Source: Oribacterium sp. oral taxon 078 str. F0262 (GTDB lineage: Bacteria > Bacillota > Clostridia > Lachnospirales > Lachnospiraceae). Taken from it: a stretch of 64,000 nucleotides of DNA. Position 1 is the stretch's first letter. Each line of letters begins with the position of its first letter. Where the stretch lies: contig NZ_GG729933.1 in NCBI RefSeq assembly GCF_000160135.1, positions 722,663 through 786,662 of the forward strand, in the 5' to 3' direction. The notes under the pieces are model-generated. The model had not been told where the DNA came from, did no database searches, and was given only the letters and a program-made list of their open reading frames with translations. Below are positions 8,180 to 16,861 of this stretch, piece after piece. The translations under genes and the position numbers were made by a program.

Positions 8180-8647
8180 ATGAACAGAGTCATCCTAATG
8201 GGCAGATTGGTGAGGGATCCCGAGATCCGCTATTCGCAGGGCGAGAACAGTCTGGCGATCGCGAGGTATACGCTCGCGGTGGACCGCCGGGGCCGGAGGA
8301 ACCAGGACGGCAATCAGCCCACGGCGGATTTCATCCGCTGTGTAGCTTTCGCGCAGAGAGCGGAATTCGCGGAGAAATACATGCATCAGGGCATGAGGAT
8401 GCTGATCTCCGGGAGTATCCAGACGGGAAGCTACCAGAATAAAGAGGGGCAGACGGTCTATACAACGGACGTAATTGTGGATGATCAGGAGTTCGCCGAC
8501 AGCAAGGGACAGGGCGGCGGGACGTATCAGAACCGCGGCACAAATTCCTACCGCAGCGATTCCTCCGGAGAGGGAGGAAGCGGAGTCGGCGATGGATTTA
8601 TGAATATACCCGACGGGGTAGAGGATGAGGGACTTCCCTTTAACTGA
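8180..8647 (+). CDS. ssb: Single-stranded DNA-binding protein
   Basis: 155 aa. The OB-fold begins [19 protein letters not shown] and includes [21 protein letters not shown] Gly/Ser-rich linker leads to the acidic tip EDEGLPFN, a recognisable variant of the DDDIPF tail that recruits partner proteins. It lies between rpsF and rpsR as in most Bacillota, so it is a replicative SSB rather than a plasmid copy. Confidence 0.95.
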   Translation: MNRVILMGRLVRDPEIRYSQGENSLAIARYTLAVDRRGRRNQDGNQPTADFIRCVAFAQRAEFAEKYMHQGMRMLISGSIQTGSYQNKEGQTVYTTDVIVDDQEFADSKGQGGGTYQNRGTNSYRSDSSGEGGSGVGDGFMNIPDGVEDEGLPFN

Positions 8648-8711
8648 TAAGGGAGAGGGGGCCTTCACCGGGAAGGGAGCGGCTTGGCCGCCCGGAATGA
8701 AGGAGGAAGAT

Positions 8712-8981
8712 ATGGCATTTCAGAAGTCAGATAGAAGCGGCTCCGCGAGGCCGAGAAGAGCCGGCGGATTCCGGAGCAGAAGAAAGGTCTGTGTGTTTTG
8801 CAGTGATAAGGCGAAGCCCGTGGATTTCAAGGATATCGCCACGCTGAGGAAGTATATCTCCGAAAGAGGAAAGATTCTTCCCAGAAGGATCACGGGTACC
8901 TGTGCGACGCATCAGAGAGCGATTACGACCGCGATCAAGCGCGCGCGTCATATCGCACTGCTTCCGTATCAGGTTGACTGA
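8712..8981 (+). CDS. rpsR: 30S ribosomal protein S18
   Basis: 89 aa. [19 protein letters not shown] and the end [19 protein letters not shown] are diagnostic. The CxxC pair suggests the zinc-binding form of S18. Start at 8712 follows AGGAGGAAGAT. The Gly/Arg/Ser-rich N-terminus is slightly long. Last gene of its operon, followed by a clear terminator. Confidence 0.96.
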   Translation: MAFQKSDRSGSARPRRAGGFRSRRKVCVFCSDKAKPVDFKDIATLRKYISERGKILPRRITGTCATHQRAITTAIKRARHIALLPYQVD

Positions 8982-8997
8982 GCCGGATGCGGACGGA

Positions 8998-9026
8998 GAG
9001 AGCTGCCGATGGCAGCTCTTTTCTTT
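8998..9026 (+). terminator. Terminator after rpsR
   Basis: AGAGCTGCC, loop GAT, GGCAGCTCT, then TTTCTTTA. A compact 9-bp stem with a T-rich tail, 17 nt after the rpsR stop. Confidence 0.85.
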
Positions 9027-9090
9027 ATCCAGGCGGATGCAGGGACAGGCGGGGAAAAGCATGTTTTTTTGGAATGTCAGTTATTTCATG

Positions 9091-9119
9091 TTGCCGCAGC
9101 TATAACGCGGTGCTATAGT
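9091..9119 (+). promoter_or_regulatory. Promoter of gdhA
   Basis: TTGCCG (9091-9096), 17 nt, TATAGT (9114-9119). A leader of about 170 nt precedes the gdhA start, in which I see no recognisable riboswitch. Confidence 0.55.
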
Positions 9120-9297
9120 ATGGGTCTGATGCCAAGAGTGATTCTGCGAAGTACTGCCCTCTTTTCCGCTCACGGAGAAATGTGTCATAAGGCCCGGTAT
9201 CCGCTTCCGGAAGTAAAGCGCGGGAGGAGTGCTTTGAGTGCGGGATCACAGGCGCAGGCAAAAGACGGAGATACCGGGGAGAAAAGGAGGAAGAGCC

Positions 9298-10632
9298 ATG
9301 TCCTATGTCAATGAAGTCTATGAGATGCTCCAGAAAAAACATCCCTATGAGGCGGAATTTCTGGAGGCCGCAAAGAGGATCCTGGATTCCCTCACTCCGA
9401 TTGTGGACGCCAATGAGGATCTTTACCGGAGGAATGCCCTCCTTGAGCGATTTGTGGAGCCGGAGCGAATTGTGAGCTTTCGGGTGCCCTGGACCGATGA
9501 TCAGGGGAAAAATCATGTCAACCTCGGCTACCGCGTACAGTTCAATTCCGCAATCGGCCCCTATAAGGGAGGCCTTCGCTTTCACCCGACGGTGAATCAG
9601 TCGATCCTGAAGTTTCTCGGCATGGAGCAGATTTTGAAGAACTCTCTGACAGGGCTTCCGATCGGAGGCGGAAAGGGAGGGGCCGATTTCGACCCCCACG
9701 GCCGATCCGACGCGGAGGTGATGCGCTTCTGCCAGAGCTTCATGACAGAGCTCTATAAATACATCGGAAAGGATGTCGATGTCCCCGCCGGAGATATCGG
9801 AGTCGGCGGAAGAGAGGTCGCCTATCTCTACGGGCAGTATAAGAGGATCACGAATCTCTATGAGGGGGTTCTGACCGGAAAGGGACTGAGCTTCGGGGGA
9901 TCCCTGGCGAGACCGGAGGCCACGGGCTATGGCCTGATCTACATCACGGAGGAGATGCTGAGAGCGGCCGGAGAGGAGCTGAAGGGGAAGAGCGTCGTCG
10001 TCTCCGGCTCCGGAAATGTCGCGCAGTATGCGATCCAGAAGGCACAGGAGAGGGGAGCGCTCGTGCTGAGCTGCTCTGATTCCGACGGCTTTATCTATGA
10101 TCCGGACGGGATCAAGCTGGACCTTCTCTTTGAGATCAAGCAGAAGCGCCGCGGCAGGATCCGGGAGTATGCGGAGAAGGCTCCGAGGTCGGAGTATCAT
10201 GCGGGGGAGAAGCCCTGGTCGGTAAAATGCGATATCGCGCTTCCCTGCGCCACGCAGAACGAGATCAACGGAGAGGATGCGAAGAAGCTCCTCAAAAACG
10301 GATGCACTGTCGTCGCGGAGGGCGCAAATATGCCAAGCGATGAGGAGGCGATTGACGCCTACCTTGCCGCAAAGATCCTCTATATGCCCGCAAAGGCGGC
10401 GAATGCGGGAGGAGTGGCGGTCTCCGCTCTCGAGATGAGCCAAAATTCCGAGAGGCTCTCCTGGAGCTTTGAGGAGGTCGACAGCAGGCTTAAGGATATC
10501 ATGGTCAATATCTATAGGAATGTGTCCGCGGCTTCGGAGAAGTATGCTCATAAGGGAAATTTCGTGATCGGGGCCAATGTGGCGGGCTTTGAGAAGGTCG
10601 CTGCAGCCATGCTCGCTCAGGGTCTGGTCTAA
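9298..10632 (+). CDS. gdhA: NADP-specific glutamate dehydrogenase
   Basis: 444 aa, the length of the hexameric NADP enzyme. It reversibly aminates 2-oxoglutarate to glutamate. Visible hallmarks are GPYKGGLRFHPTVNQSILKF, LPIGGGKGGADFDP with the catalytic lysine, DVDVPAGDIGVGGREVAY, and the nucleotide-binding VVVSGSGNVAQYA. Start ATG 9298 follows AAAAGGAGGAAGAG; the in-frame extension upstream is not supported. metE follows after 50 nt with no obvious terminator, so the two may share a transcript. The long open frame on the opposite strand is a composition shadow. Confidence 0.96.
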   Translation: MSYVNEVYEMLQKKHPYEAEFLEAAKRILDSLTPIVDANEDLYRRNALLERFVEPERIVSFRVPWTDDQGKNHVNLGYRVQFNSAIGPYKGGLRFHPTVNQSILKFLGMEQILKNSLTGLPIGGGKGGADFDPHGRSDAEVMRFCQSFMTELYKYIGKDVDVPAGDIGVGGREVAYLYGQYKRITNLYEGVLTGKGLSFGGSLARPEATGYGLIYITEEMLRAAGEELKGKSVVVSGSGNVAQYAIQKAQERGALVLSCSDSDGFIYDPDGIKLDLLFEIKQKRRGRIREYAEKAPRSEYHAGEKPWSVKCDIALPCATQNEINGEDAKKLLKNGCTVVAEGANMPSDEEAIDAYLAAKILYMPAKAANAGGVAVSALEMSQNSERLSWSFEEVDSRLKDIMVNIYRNVSAASEKYAHKGNFVIGANVAGFEKVAAAMLAQGLV

Positions 10633-10682
10633 AAGAGAGAAGCGAAGGGAGCGATACAGCGGTAGAGCGAGAGGGAGAAGCC

Positions 10683-12995
10683 ATGAAGACATCGGTGATT
10701 GCCTTCCCCAGGGTGGGAGCGGAGAGAGAGCTCAAGTTTGCGGCGGAGAAGTATTTCAATGCGGAGCTCTCCGAGGAGGCGCTGAGAGAGAGCGCAGCTG
10801 GGATCCGCGCCAGGCAGTGGAGGAAAATGAAGAGAGAGGGGATCGATTTCATCCCGTCAAACGACTTCTCCTTTTATGATCGGGTTCTGGATACGGCGCT
10901 CCTTTTTAATCTGATCCCGTCCCGATATCGGGAGCTTAATCTCTCCCCGCTGGACTGCAGCTTTGCCATGGCCAGGGGACGGGGGGGAGCGGCAGGGAAT
11001 GTGAAGCCGCTCGCCATGAAGAAGTGGTTTAACACAAATTACCACTATATCGTCCCGGAGCTGGAGGATGATGCGGAGATCCGCCTTGCCGGGGAAAAAC
11101 CCTTTCTGGAGTTTTCGGAGGCACTTTCTCTTGGCATCGAGACAAAGCCGGTCCTGATCGGGGCCTTCAGCTTTTTGAAGCTACTTCGCTTTACCGGGAA
11201 AAAGGGGATCGCCGAGATCCGGGGAAGCCTCGTGAAAGCGTACCGGGATTATATCCGGCGCTTCCGGGAGCTCGGGGCGAAGTGGCTTCAGTTTGATGAG
11301 CCCTGCCTCGTGCGGGATCTCACGGAGGAGGATATCGCTCTCTTTTTCTCTGTCTATGAGGAGCTCCTATCCGAAAAGGGAGGTCCTCGGATTTTGCTTC
11401 AGACCTATTTCGGGGATCTGAGGGATATCTATGAGAGACTGCCGGAGCTCCCCTTTGATGGGATCGGGCTCGACTTTGTAGAGGGAGAGAGGACGGAGGC
11501 GCTCGTCTTCGAGCATGCTTTCCCGGGGGACAGGCTTCTTTTTGCCGGTCTCATCAATGGGAAGAATATCTGGAGAAATCAGTATGAGAAGAGCCTCTCT
11601 CTGCTCCTCCGCCTTAGGGAGAGGGGGATCGAGACCGTGCTCTCCGGCTCCTGCTCCTTTCTTCATCTTCCCTATACGCTGCGGGGAGAGGAGCGGCTCT
11701 CAGAGGACTATAAAAAGCATTTTGCCTTTGCGGAGGAGAAGCTCTCGGAGCTCCGGGAGCTTTCGCAGCTCGCGGAGGGAGAGGAGGGAAGTCAGGAAGC
11801 GCTGAGACAAAACCGGGCACTTTTTTCCGGGGGAGAAGGAAAAGCCGACAGAGAGATCCGGAGGAGATGCGCCGGCATCCGTCCCGAGGACTATGTGAGA
11901 AAGCCCGATTTTTCGGAGAGAGAGAGGCTTCAGAAGGCAGAGTTCGGTCTTCCGCTTTTTCCGACGACGACGATCGGCTCTTTTCCGCAGACGGAGGAGC
12001 TCAGAGAGATGCGGAGACGCCGAAGGAGCGGGGAGCTCAGCCCGGAGGAGTATGAGAGCTTTCTCAGGCAAAGGATCGCGGAATGGATACAGATCCAGGA
12101 GGAGCTCGGTCTCGATGTTCTGGTACACGGTGAATTTGAGAGAAATGATATGGTGGAATATTTCGCGGAGCGGCTCCGGGGCTTCCTCTTTACGGAAAAG
12201 GCCTGGGTGCAGTCCTATGGGACCCGCTGCGTGAAGCCGCCGATCATCTGGGGGGATGTGAGCCGCGTCTCCCCGCTCAGCGTGAAATGGTCGGTCTATG
12301 CGCAGAGTCTCAGCAGGAAACCGGTGAAAGGCATGCTGACGGGACCGGTCACGATATTGAACTGGTCCTTTCCGAGAGAGGACATCTCCCTCGCGGAAAG
12401 TGCGAAGCAGATCGCGCTGGCGATCCGGGATGAGGTTTTAGAGCTGGAGAAGAACGGGATCCGCGTGATCCAGGTGGATGAGGCAGCGCTCCGCGAGAAG
12501 CTGCCGCTTCGGAAAAGCGACTGGTACTCCGCTTATCTGGACTGGGCGATTCCCGCCTTCCGGCTGGTGCACAGCGGGGTGAGGGCGGAGACCCAGATTC
12601 ACACACATATGTGCTATAGCGAATTCGGCGATATCATCCCTGCCATCGACAGCATGGACGCGGATGTTATCTCCTTCGAGGCCTCCCGCTCGGATCTGCA
12701 GATTCTGGATTCTCTGAGAGAAAATCACTTTCGGACGGAGGTGGGACCGGGCGTCTATGATATCCATTCGCCGAGAATTCCGGAGAGCGCAGAGATCCGG
12801 GCGGCACTTGAGAAAATGCTCTCCAGGCTGGACGCGGAGAAGCTCTGGGTCAATCCCGACTGCGGCCTGAAGACGAGAAGGGCGGAGGAGGCCATCCCAA
12901 GCCTTCGGAATATGGTGAAGGCAGCGAGGGAGCTGAGAGAAGAAAGGGGCACTGCCGTGCCCGTGCCGGATTTTTCGGCCTCCCAATCGACATAA
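10683..12995 (+). CDS. metE: Cobalamin-independent methionine synthase
   Basis: 770 aa, the normal two-barrel MetE. It transfers the methyl group of 5-methyltetrahydropteroyl-tri-glutamate to homocysteine. The N-terminal domain begins SVIAFPRVGAERELKFA. The C-terminal catalytic half starts near FPTTTIGSFPQTEELR and carries the zinc ligands in IHTHMCYSEFGD and VNPDCGLKTR, and the VIQVDEAALREKLPL segment. SD GAGGGAGAAG is close to the ATG. It lies 50 nt downstream of gdhA. No S-box or T-box leader is seen, which fits co-transcription or other control. Confidence 0.95.
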   Translation: MKTSVIAFPRVGAERELKFAAEKYFNAELSEEALRESAAGIRARQWRKMKREGIDFIPSNDFSFYDRVLDTALLFNLIPSRYRELNLSPLDCSFAMARGRGGAAGNVKPLAMKKWFNTNYHYIVPELEDDAEIRLAGEKPFLEFSEALSLGIETKPVLIGAFSFLKLLRFTGKKGIAEIRGSLVKAYRDYIRRFRELGAKWLQFDEPCLVRDLTEEDIALFFSVYEELLSEKGGPRILLQTYFGDLRDIYERLPELPFDGIGLDFVEGERTEALVFEHAFPGDRLLFAGLINGKNIWRNQYEKSLSLLLRLRERGIETVLSGSCSFLHLPYTLRGEERLSEDYKKHFAFAEEKLSELRELSQLAEGEEGSQEALRQNRALFSGGEGKADREIRRRCAGIRPEDYVRKPDFSERERLQKAEFGLPLFPTTTIGSFPQTEELREMRRRRRSGELSPEEYESFLRQRIAEWIQIQEELGLDVLVHGEFERNDMVEYFAERLRGFLFTEKAWVQSYGTRCVKPPIIWGDVSRVSPLSVKWSVYAQSLSRKPVKGMLTGPVTILNWSFPREDISLAESAKQIALAIRDEVLELEKNGIRVIQVDEAALREKLPLRKSDWYSAYLDWAIPAFRLVHSGVRAETQIHTHMCYSEFGDIIPAIDSMDADVISFEASRSDLQILDSLRENHFRTEVGPGVYDIHSPRIPESAEIRAALEKMLSRLDAEKLWVNPDCGLKTRRAEEAIPSLRNMVKAARELREERGTAVPVPDFSASQST

Positions 12996-13042
12996 GGCGA
13001 GATAGTACAAGCGGTGTACCCCGATTCAGTTCCCATCGATAC

Positions 13043-13075
13043 AAGGCCCCGGGCATCCCCCGAGGCCTTATATTT
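13043..13075 (+). terminator. Probable terminator after metE
   Basis: AAGGCC pairs with GGCCTT (13043-13048/13064-13069), with an inner CGGG/CCCG stem. The tail is only moderately T-rich (ATATTTA). Confidence 0.45.
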
Positions 13076-13180
13076 ACGCCCTTCCCCGCTTGCAGGGCAT
13101 GCCGCTTTAGTGTAAGATAAAAATGCTGTTTTCAGGTACAGGGGAGAGGCGGGAGCGAGTCCGCAGGAGTCAGGAAGGGA

Positions 13181-14071
13181 ATGCATAATTTTTTACGGGC
13201 CATCGGATTTTCGGAATTGAGAGATGATATCGATGCGGAATTCTATCTGGAGAGGGCGGTCAATGAAAAATACAGGACGGACCAGCTTTCTCTGGGAAGA
13301 GGCAGGGTCGTGGAGCAGTATCAGCTGCAGGTCGCGCCTTCCATGGGGATTGCCGTGCTGGGGCACCGGGACGGAGGGGGACCTTTTGTCCGGGATTATT
13401 ACTTTCCCTTTATGAAGAGCTACGACGGAACGCTGACAGAGGAGGGGTCCGTGGAGCGCCACGCGGAGAGGGAGACCTATGCCGGTGTACTGGACGACTT
13501 CAATGCGGGCATCTCTCTCATTTTTTATCTATGCAATTCTCTGGAGATTCGTCGGATCCGGCGCTCCGGAATCGATGTCAGAGCGCGGCAGGCCTTCCTC
13601 ACGGGACTTGCGGTAGAGGGGAAGATCCTTCTCCCTCTCGAAAAGCAGGAGGAGGATGAGAATGCGCGCCGGAGAAGACGGGAACAGAAAAGGCTTTTTG
13701 AAGCGGCGCGGAACGGGGATATGGACGCGATCGATACGCTCACCGAGACGGATATGAACCTGATGAGCGAGGTCACGAAGCGGATGGAGACGGAGGATCT
13801 CTATACCGTCGTGGAGTCCGCCTTCATGCCGACCGGAGTGGAGTGCGATCAGTATTCGATTCTGGGAGAAATCGCGGGAATCCGCGTGAAATCCAATGTC
13901 TATACGCATGAAAATGTCGTCGACCTCCGCTTAAAATGCAACGACACCATTTTTCACGTCGGCATCAATGAATCCGACCTGGTGGGCGTCCCCGCGGTCG
14001 GGAGGAGATTCAAGGGCCGGGTGTGGATGCAGGGAGAGATGGAGCTTTCTGAAAGGAGCTCTGAGGAATAG
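13181..14071 (+). CDS. DUF3881 family protein
   Basis: 296 aa. The opening MHNFLRAIGFSELRD, the SVERHAERETYAGVLDD segment and LIFYLCNSLE match the DUF3881 family as I remember it from Lachnospiraceae. The function is unknown. The protein is soluble and acidic, with a charged linker (about residues 155-175) and a C-terminal part containing GINESDLVGVPAVGRRFKG. Nothing in the sequence reveals a catalytic centre. The coding strand is closed by a convergent membrane-protein gene 58 nt downstream. Confidence 0.75.
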   Translation: MHNFLRAIGFSELRDDIDAEFYLERAVNEKYRTDQLSLGRGRVVEQYQLQVAPSMGIAVLGHRDGGGPFVRDYYFPFMKSYDGTLTEEGSVERHAERETYAGVLDDFNAGISLIFYLCNSLEIRRIRRSGIDVRARQAFLTGLAVEGKILLPLEKQEEDENARRRRREQKRLFEAARNGDMDAIDTLTETDMNLMSEVTKRMETEDLYTVVESAFMPTGVECDQYSILGEIAGIRVKSNVYTHENVVDLRLKCNDTIFHVGINESDLVGVPAVGRRFKGRVWMQGEMELSERSSEE

Positions 14072-14129
14072 GGAGCCGCCGCCAAAAGGAGGCTCTCTCT
14101 GGAAGCTTTCCCCCTGAGAGAGGGCCTTC

Positions 14130-14858
14130 TCAGGATGGCGGGGCCTTATGGTTCCCTCGCTTCCAGAGAAGGTAGCGGACAGAGGGAAGGAGCAGAAGGA
14201 GGAGGAAGGCGAAAAAGCAAAGGAGCACCCGGAGCGCGGTATCCAAAAAGAAATTTTCCGGCAGCATGACGATCATGCGGCTTTCTCTTGGGTCGAAGCT
14301 CCAGTTCCCCTGCGGAAAGAAAAGCTCGTGAAAGAGGGTGAAATACTTTGTAAAATCACAGAGCATGAGAGCTCCGATGGCGAGGGAGAGAAGGAGAAGC
14401 AGGAGGCAGAGCAGGGTGAAGGAGCGGCTTAGGTCCCAGACCGCCCGCTCCGGCTCGAAAAGGATTAAGCTTCCGAGGATCGCGAGGCAGCTCAGAATGG
14501 CCATCCCGCGGAGGACGAGAGCGCGCAGGAAGAGGCGCCGGACATCCGCCATATGGCTCTTTTCCTCAGGCTGATAGAATTCCTGCATTTTTCCGTTGAT
14601 TTCAGTCTCTACGATCAGGTTTCCCCGCCTTCCGCGGAGGTAGAGCATGGTCTGGCGGATCACCTGGGACAGACTGTCCAGGCTGATGCTTTCTCCGCGG
14701 TAATATTCCATCTCTCCCGCTACATCGTATTTTTCAAATTCCGCCCGGTAATAGCCGGGATCCGAGTAGCAGACCAGCTCAAAGGAAGTGATCAGGAGGA
14801 TGAACAGCAGCAATATAGCAAAAAGCCCCGAGAGAGGGGCACGAAACAGCTTCATCAT
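14130..14858 (-). CDS. TIGR01906/DUF1461-type integral membrane protein
   Basis: 242 aa with four predicted membrane segments: one near the N-terminus (LFAILLLFILLITSFELVCY), two in the middle (about residues 108-130 and 145-170) and one at the end (LLCFFAFLLLLLLPSVRYLL). The stretch FYQPEEKSHMADVRRLFLRA between segments 1 and 2 is typical of the TIGR01906 (DUF1461) family, which has no established function. I chose the MMKLF start at 14858 because GGAAGG lies just upstream; an upstream ATG at 14945 would add 29 charged residues. Convergent with the DUF3881 gene. Confidence 0.7.
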   Translation of the reverse strand: MMKLFRAPLSGLFAILLLFILLITSFELVCYSDPGYYRAEFEKYDVAGEMEYYRGESISLDSLSQVIRQTMLYLRGRRGNLIVETEINGKMQEFYQPEEKSHMADVRRLFLRALVLRGMAILSCLAILGSLILFEPERAVWDLSRSFTLLCLLLLLLSLAIGALMLCDFTKYFTLFHELFFPQGNWSFDPRESRMIVMLPENFFLDTALRVLLCFFAFLLLLLLPSVRYLLWKRGNHKAPPS

Positions 14859-15013
14859 TTTGGCGCCTTCCGGATGAATTTCCCGCTTCTTTTTCCGGTC
14901 CTTTTCATCTATTAAACATCCATGCCGCATTTTTGGCAACCGCATTTTTTGACATGGGAATCTTACGATATTTAAACTGTCGTTAAAATCTCCTTAAAAT
15001 AGCCGGTCTCAGC

Positions 15014-15042
15014 TTGCATTTTGGAGGCGATAGTTCTATTGT
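15014..15042 (+). promoter_or_regulatory. Promoter of the 11-mer-repeat lipoprotein gene
   Basis: TTGCAT (15014-15019), 17 nt, TATTGT (15037-15042). The predicted start point falls just before the first of three tandem leader hairpins. Confidence 0.5.
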
Positions 15043-15051
15043 GCTCTTTGT

Positions 15052-15125
15052 AGCGGGGGCCGTCCCGCTGCACGGTAAAGGCTTCGGCCTTTACGAGTTT
15101 ATGCGGATTCGCTTTTCTGCGAATC
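15052..15125 (+). promoter_or_regulatory. Three tandem hairpins in a 5' leader
   Basis: Hairpin 1: AGCGGG/CCCGCT (15052-15057/15064-15069). Hairpin 2: GTAAAGGC, TTCG tetraloop, GCCTTTAC (15075-15094). Hairpin 3: GATTCGC/GCGAATC (15106-15112/15119-15125). They lie between the promoter and the lipoprotein start codon. Control of translation or mRNA stability is an inference. Confidence 0.5.
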
Positions 15126-15181
15126 TTGTTCCTTCGTATTTGGGAAGACTGTGCATGATCCGGCAAAGGAGGAAAGCAATT

Positions 15182-15658
15182 ATGAAAAAGATGTTCAAGG
15201 GTATCCTGGTAGCAGCGGCGGCAGCGGCAGTGCTGAGCATGGCGGCCTGCTCCTCGGAGAAGACGGATGAGACGAAGGCGGCTACGACAGCGGCTGAGGA
15301 GAAGAAGGATGCAGCCGGCGCGGCAAAGGACGCCGGAAAAGACGCGGCTGATGCGGCAAAGGATGCCGGAAAGGATGCAGCCGGTGCGGCAAAGGATGCC
15401 GGTAAGGATGCAGCAGGCGCGGTAAAGGAAGCCGGAAAGGACGCGGCTGATGCGGCAAAGGATGCCGGAAAGGACGCAGCTGATATGGCGAAGGATGCCG
15501 GTAAGGATGCGGCCGGTGCGGTAAAGGAAGCCGGGAAGGACGCAGCTGACGCGGCAAAGGACGCCGGAAAGGATATGAAGGACGCCGCAGAGGGAGCAAA
15601 GGATAAGGTCGAGAGCAAGATGGCCGGAGAGAGCAGCTCCGCAGCGGAAAGCAAGTAA
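15182..15658 (+). CDS. Alanine-rich lipoprotein with eight 11-residue repeats
   Basis: 158 aa. A lipoprotein signal (positively charged MKKMFKG, hydrophobic Ala/Val core, lipobox LSMAAC with Cys23) anchors it to the outer face of the membrane. After a short linker, residues 47-134 are eight tandem copies of an 11-residue unit of the form AAKDAGKDAAD, with AVKEAGKDAAD variants. This is an amphipathic, LEA-like or apolipoprotein-like helix rich in Ala, Lys and Asp. The tail is Ser/Ala-rich. The function is not known; similar repeats in LEA proteins protect membranes and proteins under stress. Start 15182 follows AAAGGAGGAAAGC. Compare the second lipoprotein at 16428-16859. Confidence 0.75.
   Translation: MKKMFKGILVAAAAAAVLSMAACSSEKTDETKAATTAAEEKKDAAGAAKDAGKDAADAAKDAGKDAAGAAKDAGKDAAGAVKEAGKDAADAAKDAGKDAADMAKDAGKDAAGAVKEAGKDAADAAKDAGKDMKDAAEGAKDKVESKMAGESSSAAESK
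15320..15583 (+). repeat. Eight in-frame 33-bp tandem repeats
   Basis: Units of 33 bp encode the 11-residue repeats of the lipoprotein. Units 4 and 7 share the AVKEAG variant, suggesting a 99-bp higher-order duplication. Confidence 0.85.
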
Positions 15659-15684
15659 AGATTTCTGAGACAGAAAAAGCAAAG

Positions 15685-15727
15685 AAGTCCTGTGCACCAT
15701 GGAGCAGTGAAGTGGTGCACAGGACTT
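15685..15727 (+). terminator. Long hairpin after the lipoprotein gene
   Basis: AAGTCCTGTGCACCA (15685-15699) pairs perfectly with TGGTGCACAGGACTT (15713-15727), a 15-bp stem with a 13-nt loop. No T-run follows, so termination is plausible but the hairpin may serve mRNA 3'-end stability. Confidence 0.6.
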
Positions 15728-15823
15728 GTCATATGCGGCGGTATCGAAAATGCGGCATGGCTCCCGGCCGCGGAAGGGGAGCCTCTTCAATATTAAGAGG
15801 AAGATGAGGAAGCAGGAGGGAAG

Positions 15824-16330
15824 ATGGGAAAGCAGAAAGAGGGAAAGACCAATGTGATGCGCCTTTTGGACAGGGCAGGCATCCCTTATGAGCACATGAG
15901 TTATGAGGTGGATGAGAAGGATCTCTCGGGCAGCCACGCGGCATCTTTACTCGGCGTGGATCACAGGACGCTTTTTAAGACGCTGCTCCTCCTGGGGGAT
16001 CGGAGCGGATATCTTGTCTGCGTCATCCCTGTGGATGAGGAGCTTGACCTGAAAAAGACCGCGAAGATCTCCGGGAATAAAAAGGTTGAGATGGTCCCTG
16101 TGAAGGAGCTTTTGCCTTTGACAGGCTATCTCCGGGGAGGCTGCAGTCCGATCGGGATGAAAAAGCTGTTTCCGAGCTATATTCACAGATCGGCGGAGGC
16201 TCTGCCTCGGATCGGCGTGAGCGCAGGGCAGAGAGGGGAGCAGATCTTCCTCTCTCCGAAGAGCCTCGCCGTCTATATTCACGCGGAATTTTCCGATCTC
16301 ATAGAGGCGGAATCCTCCGAGGGAGAGTGA
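15824..16330 (+). CDS. Cys-tRNA(Pro)/Cys-tRNA(Cys) deacylase, YbaK/EbsC family
   Basis: 168 aa, single YbaK domain. KTLLLLGDRSGYLVCVIPVD, LDLKKTAKISGNKKVEMV and GGCSPIGMKKLFPSYI are typical of YbaK, with the substrate-site Lys in the KTL segment and the G-x-SPxG loop. The family hydrolyses cysteine mischarged onto tRNA-Pro. AGCAGGAGGGAAG precedes the ATG. It is flanked on both sides by alanine-rich lipoprotein genes. Confidence 0.9.
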   Translation: MGKQKEGKTNVMRLLDRAGIPYEHMSYEVDEKDLSGSHAASLLGVDHRTLFKTLLLLGDRSGYLVCVIPVDEELDLKKTAKISGNKKVEMVPVKELLPLTGYLRGGCSPIGMKKLFPSYIHRSAEALPRIGVSAGQRGEQIFLSPKSLAVYIHAEFSDLIEAESSEGE

Positions 16331-16360
16331 TCGAGTGAGCGCGGATCGGAGCGGGAACGA

Positions 16361-16386
16361 AAAAGCTGCGGATTTTTCCGCAGCTT
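16361..16386 (-). terminator. Terminator for the minus-strand lipoprotein gene
   Basis: AAGCTGCGG and CCGCAGCTT (16363-16371/16378-16386) form a 9-bp stem. On the minus strand the tail is TTTTTCG, so it serves the gene ending at 16428. It may also stop the convergent ybaK transcript. Confidence 0.7.
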
Positions 16387-16427
16387 AGGGCGATCTCATC
16401 GAAAAAGTGTGGCAGAGAGGCGGAAAA

Positions 16428-16859
16428 TTACTTTCCGGCCTGGTCCTGAGCGGATTCCATTCCGGCCTTCGCGATCTCCGCATTGACGGACTCTGCGGCG
16501 GAGCTTGCCATCGCATTGGCGGACTCCATGGCGGCCTTCGCATCTCCCTTTGCAGCCTCTCCGGCCTTAGCGACCTCCGCATTGACGGACTCCATCGCGG
16601 AGCTTGCCATCGCATTGGCGGACTCCATGGCAGCCTTAGCGTCTCCCTGTGCGGTCTCCGCGGCCTTTGAGATATCCGCGCTTGCGGATTCCACCGCGTC
16701 CTTCGCCGCATCTTTAGCGGATTCCGCGGTCTTTCCCGCCTCCTCGCTCACAGAAGAGGCAGCGGAGGAGGCAGCATCCTTTTGTCCGCCGCCGCAGGCG
16801 GCAAGCATCATGGCTGCCGCAGCCGTCATTCCCAGAAGCATCATCTTTGTTTTTTTCAT
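16428..16859 (-). CDS. Alanine-rich lipoprotein with 33-residue repeats
   Basis: 143 aa. Signal peptide and lipobox (LAAC, Cys22) are followed by an Ala/Ser/Lys/Glu/Met helical region. Two near-identical tandem copies of a 33-residue unit beginning GDAKAAMESANAMASS are present (about residues 71-103 and 104-136). Since 33 is three times 11, the periodicity matches that of the lipoprotein at 15182-15658, although the residues differ. The start at 16859 follows GGAGG within the end of the glutaredoxin-like gene, so the two are co-expressed. The function is unknown; a coiled, membrane-facing stress or envelope role is inferred. Confidence 0.72.
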   Translation of the reverse strand: MKKTKMMLLGMTAAAAMMLAACGGGQKDAASSAASSVSEEAGKTAESAKDAAKDAVESASADISKAAETAQGDAKAAMESANAMASSAMESVNAEVAKAGEAAKGDAKAAMESANAMASSAAESVNAEIAKAGMESAQDQAGK

Positions 16860-16861
16860 AA

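Noticed and set aside
9100-10692. Long minus-strand open frame (about 530 codons) opposite gdhA
   Set aside because: It lies opposite a certain gene and its residues show no family features; it results from purine-rich coding bias.
15320-15583. Possible CRISPR array because of regular 33-bp units
   Set aside because: Units are contiguous without spacers, in frame and encode an 11-residue protein repeat. No CRISPR array was seen anywhere in the window.
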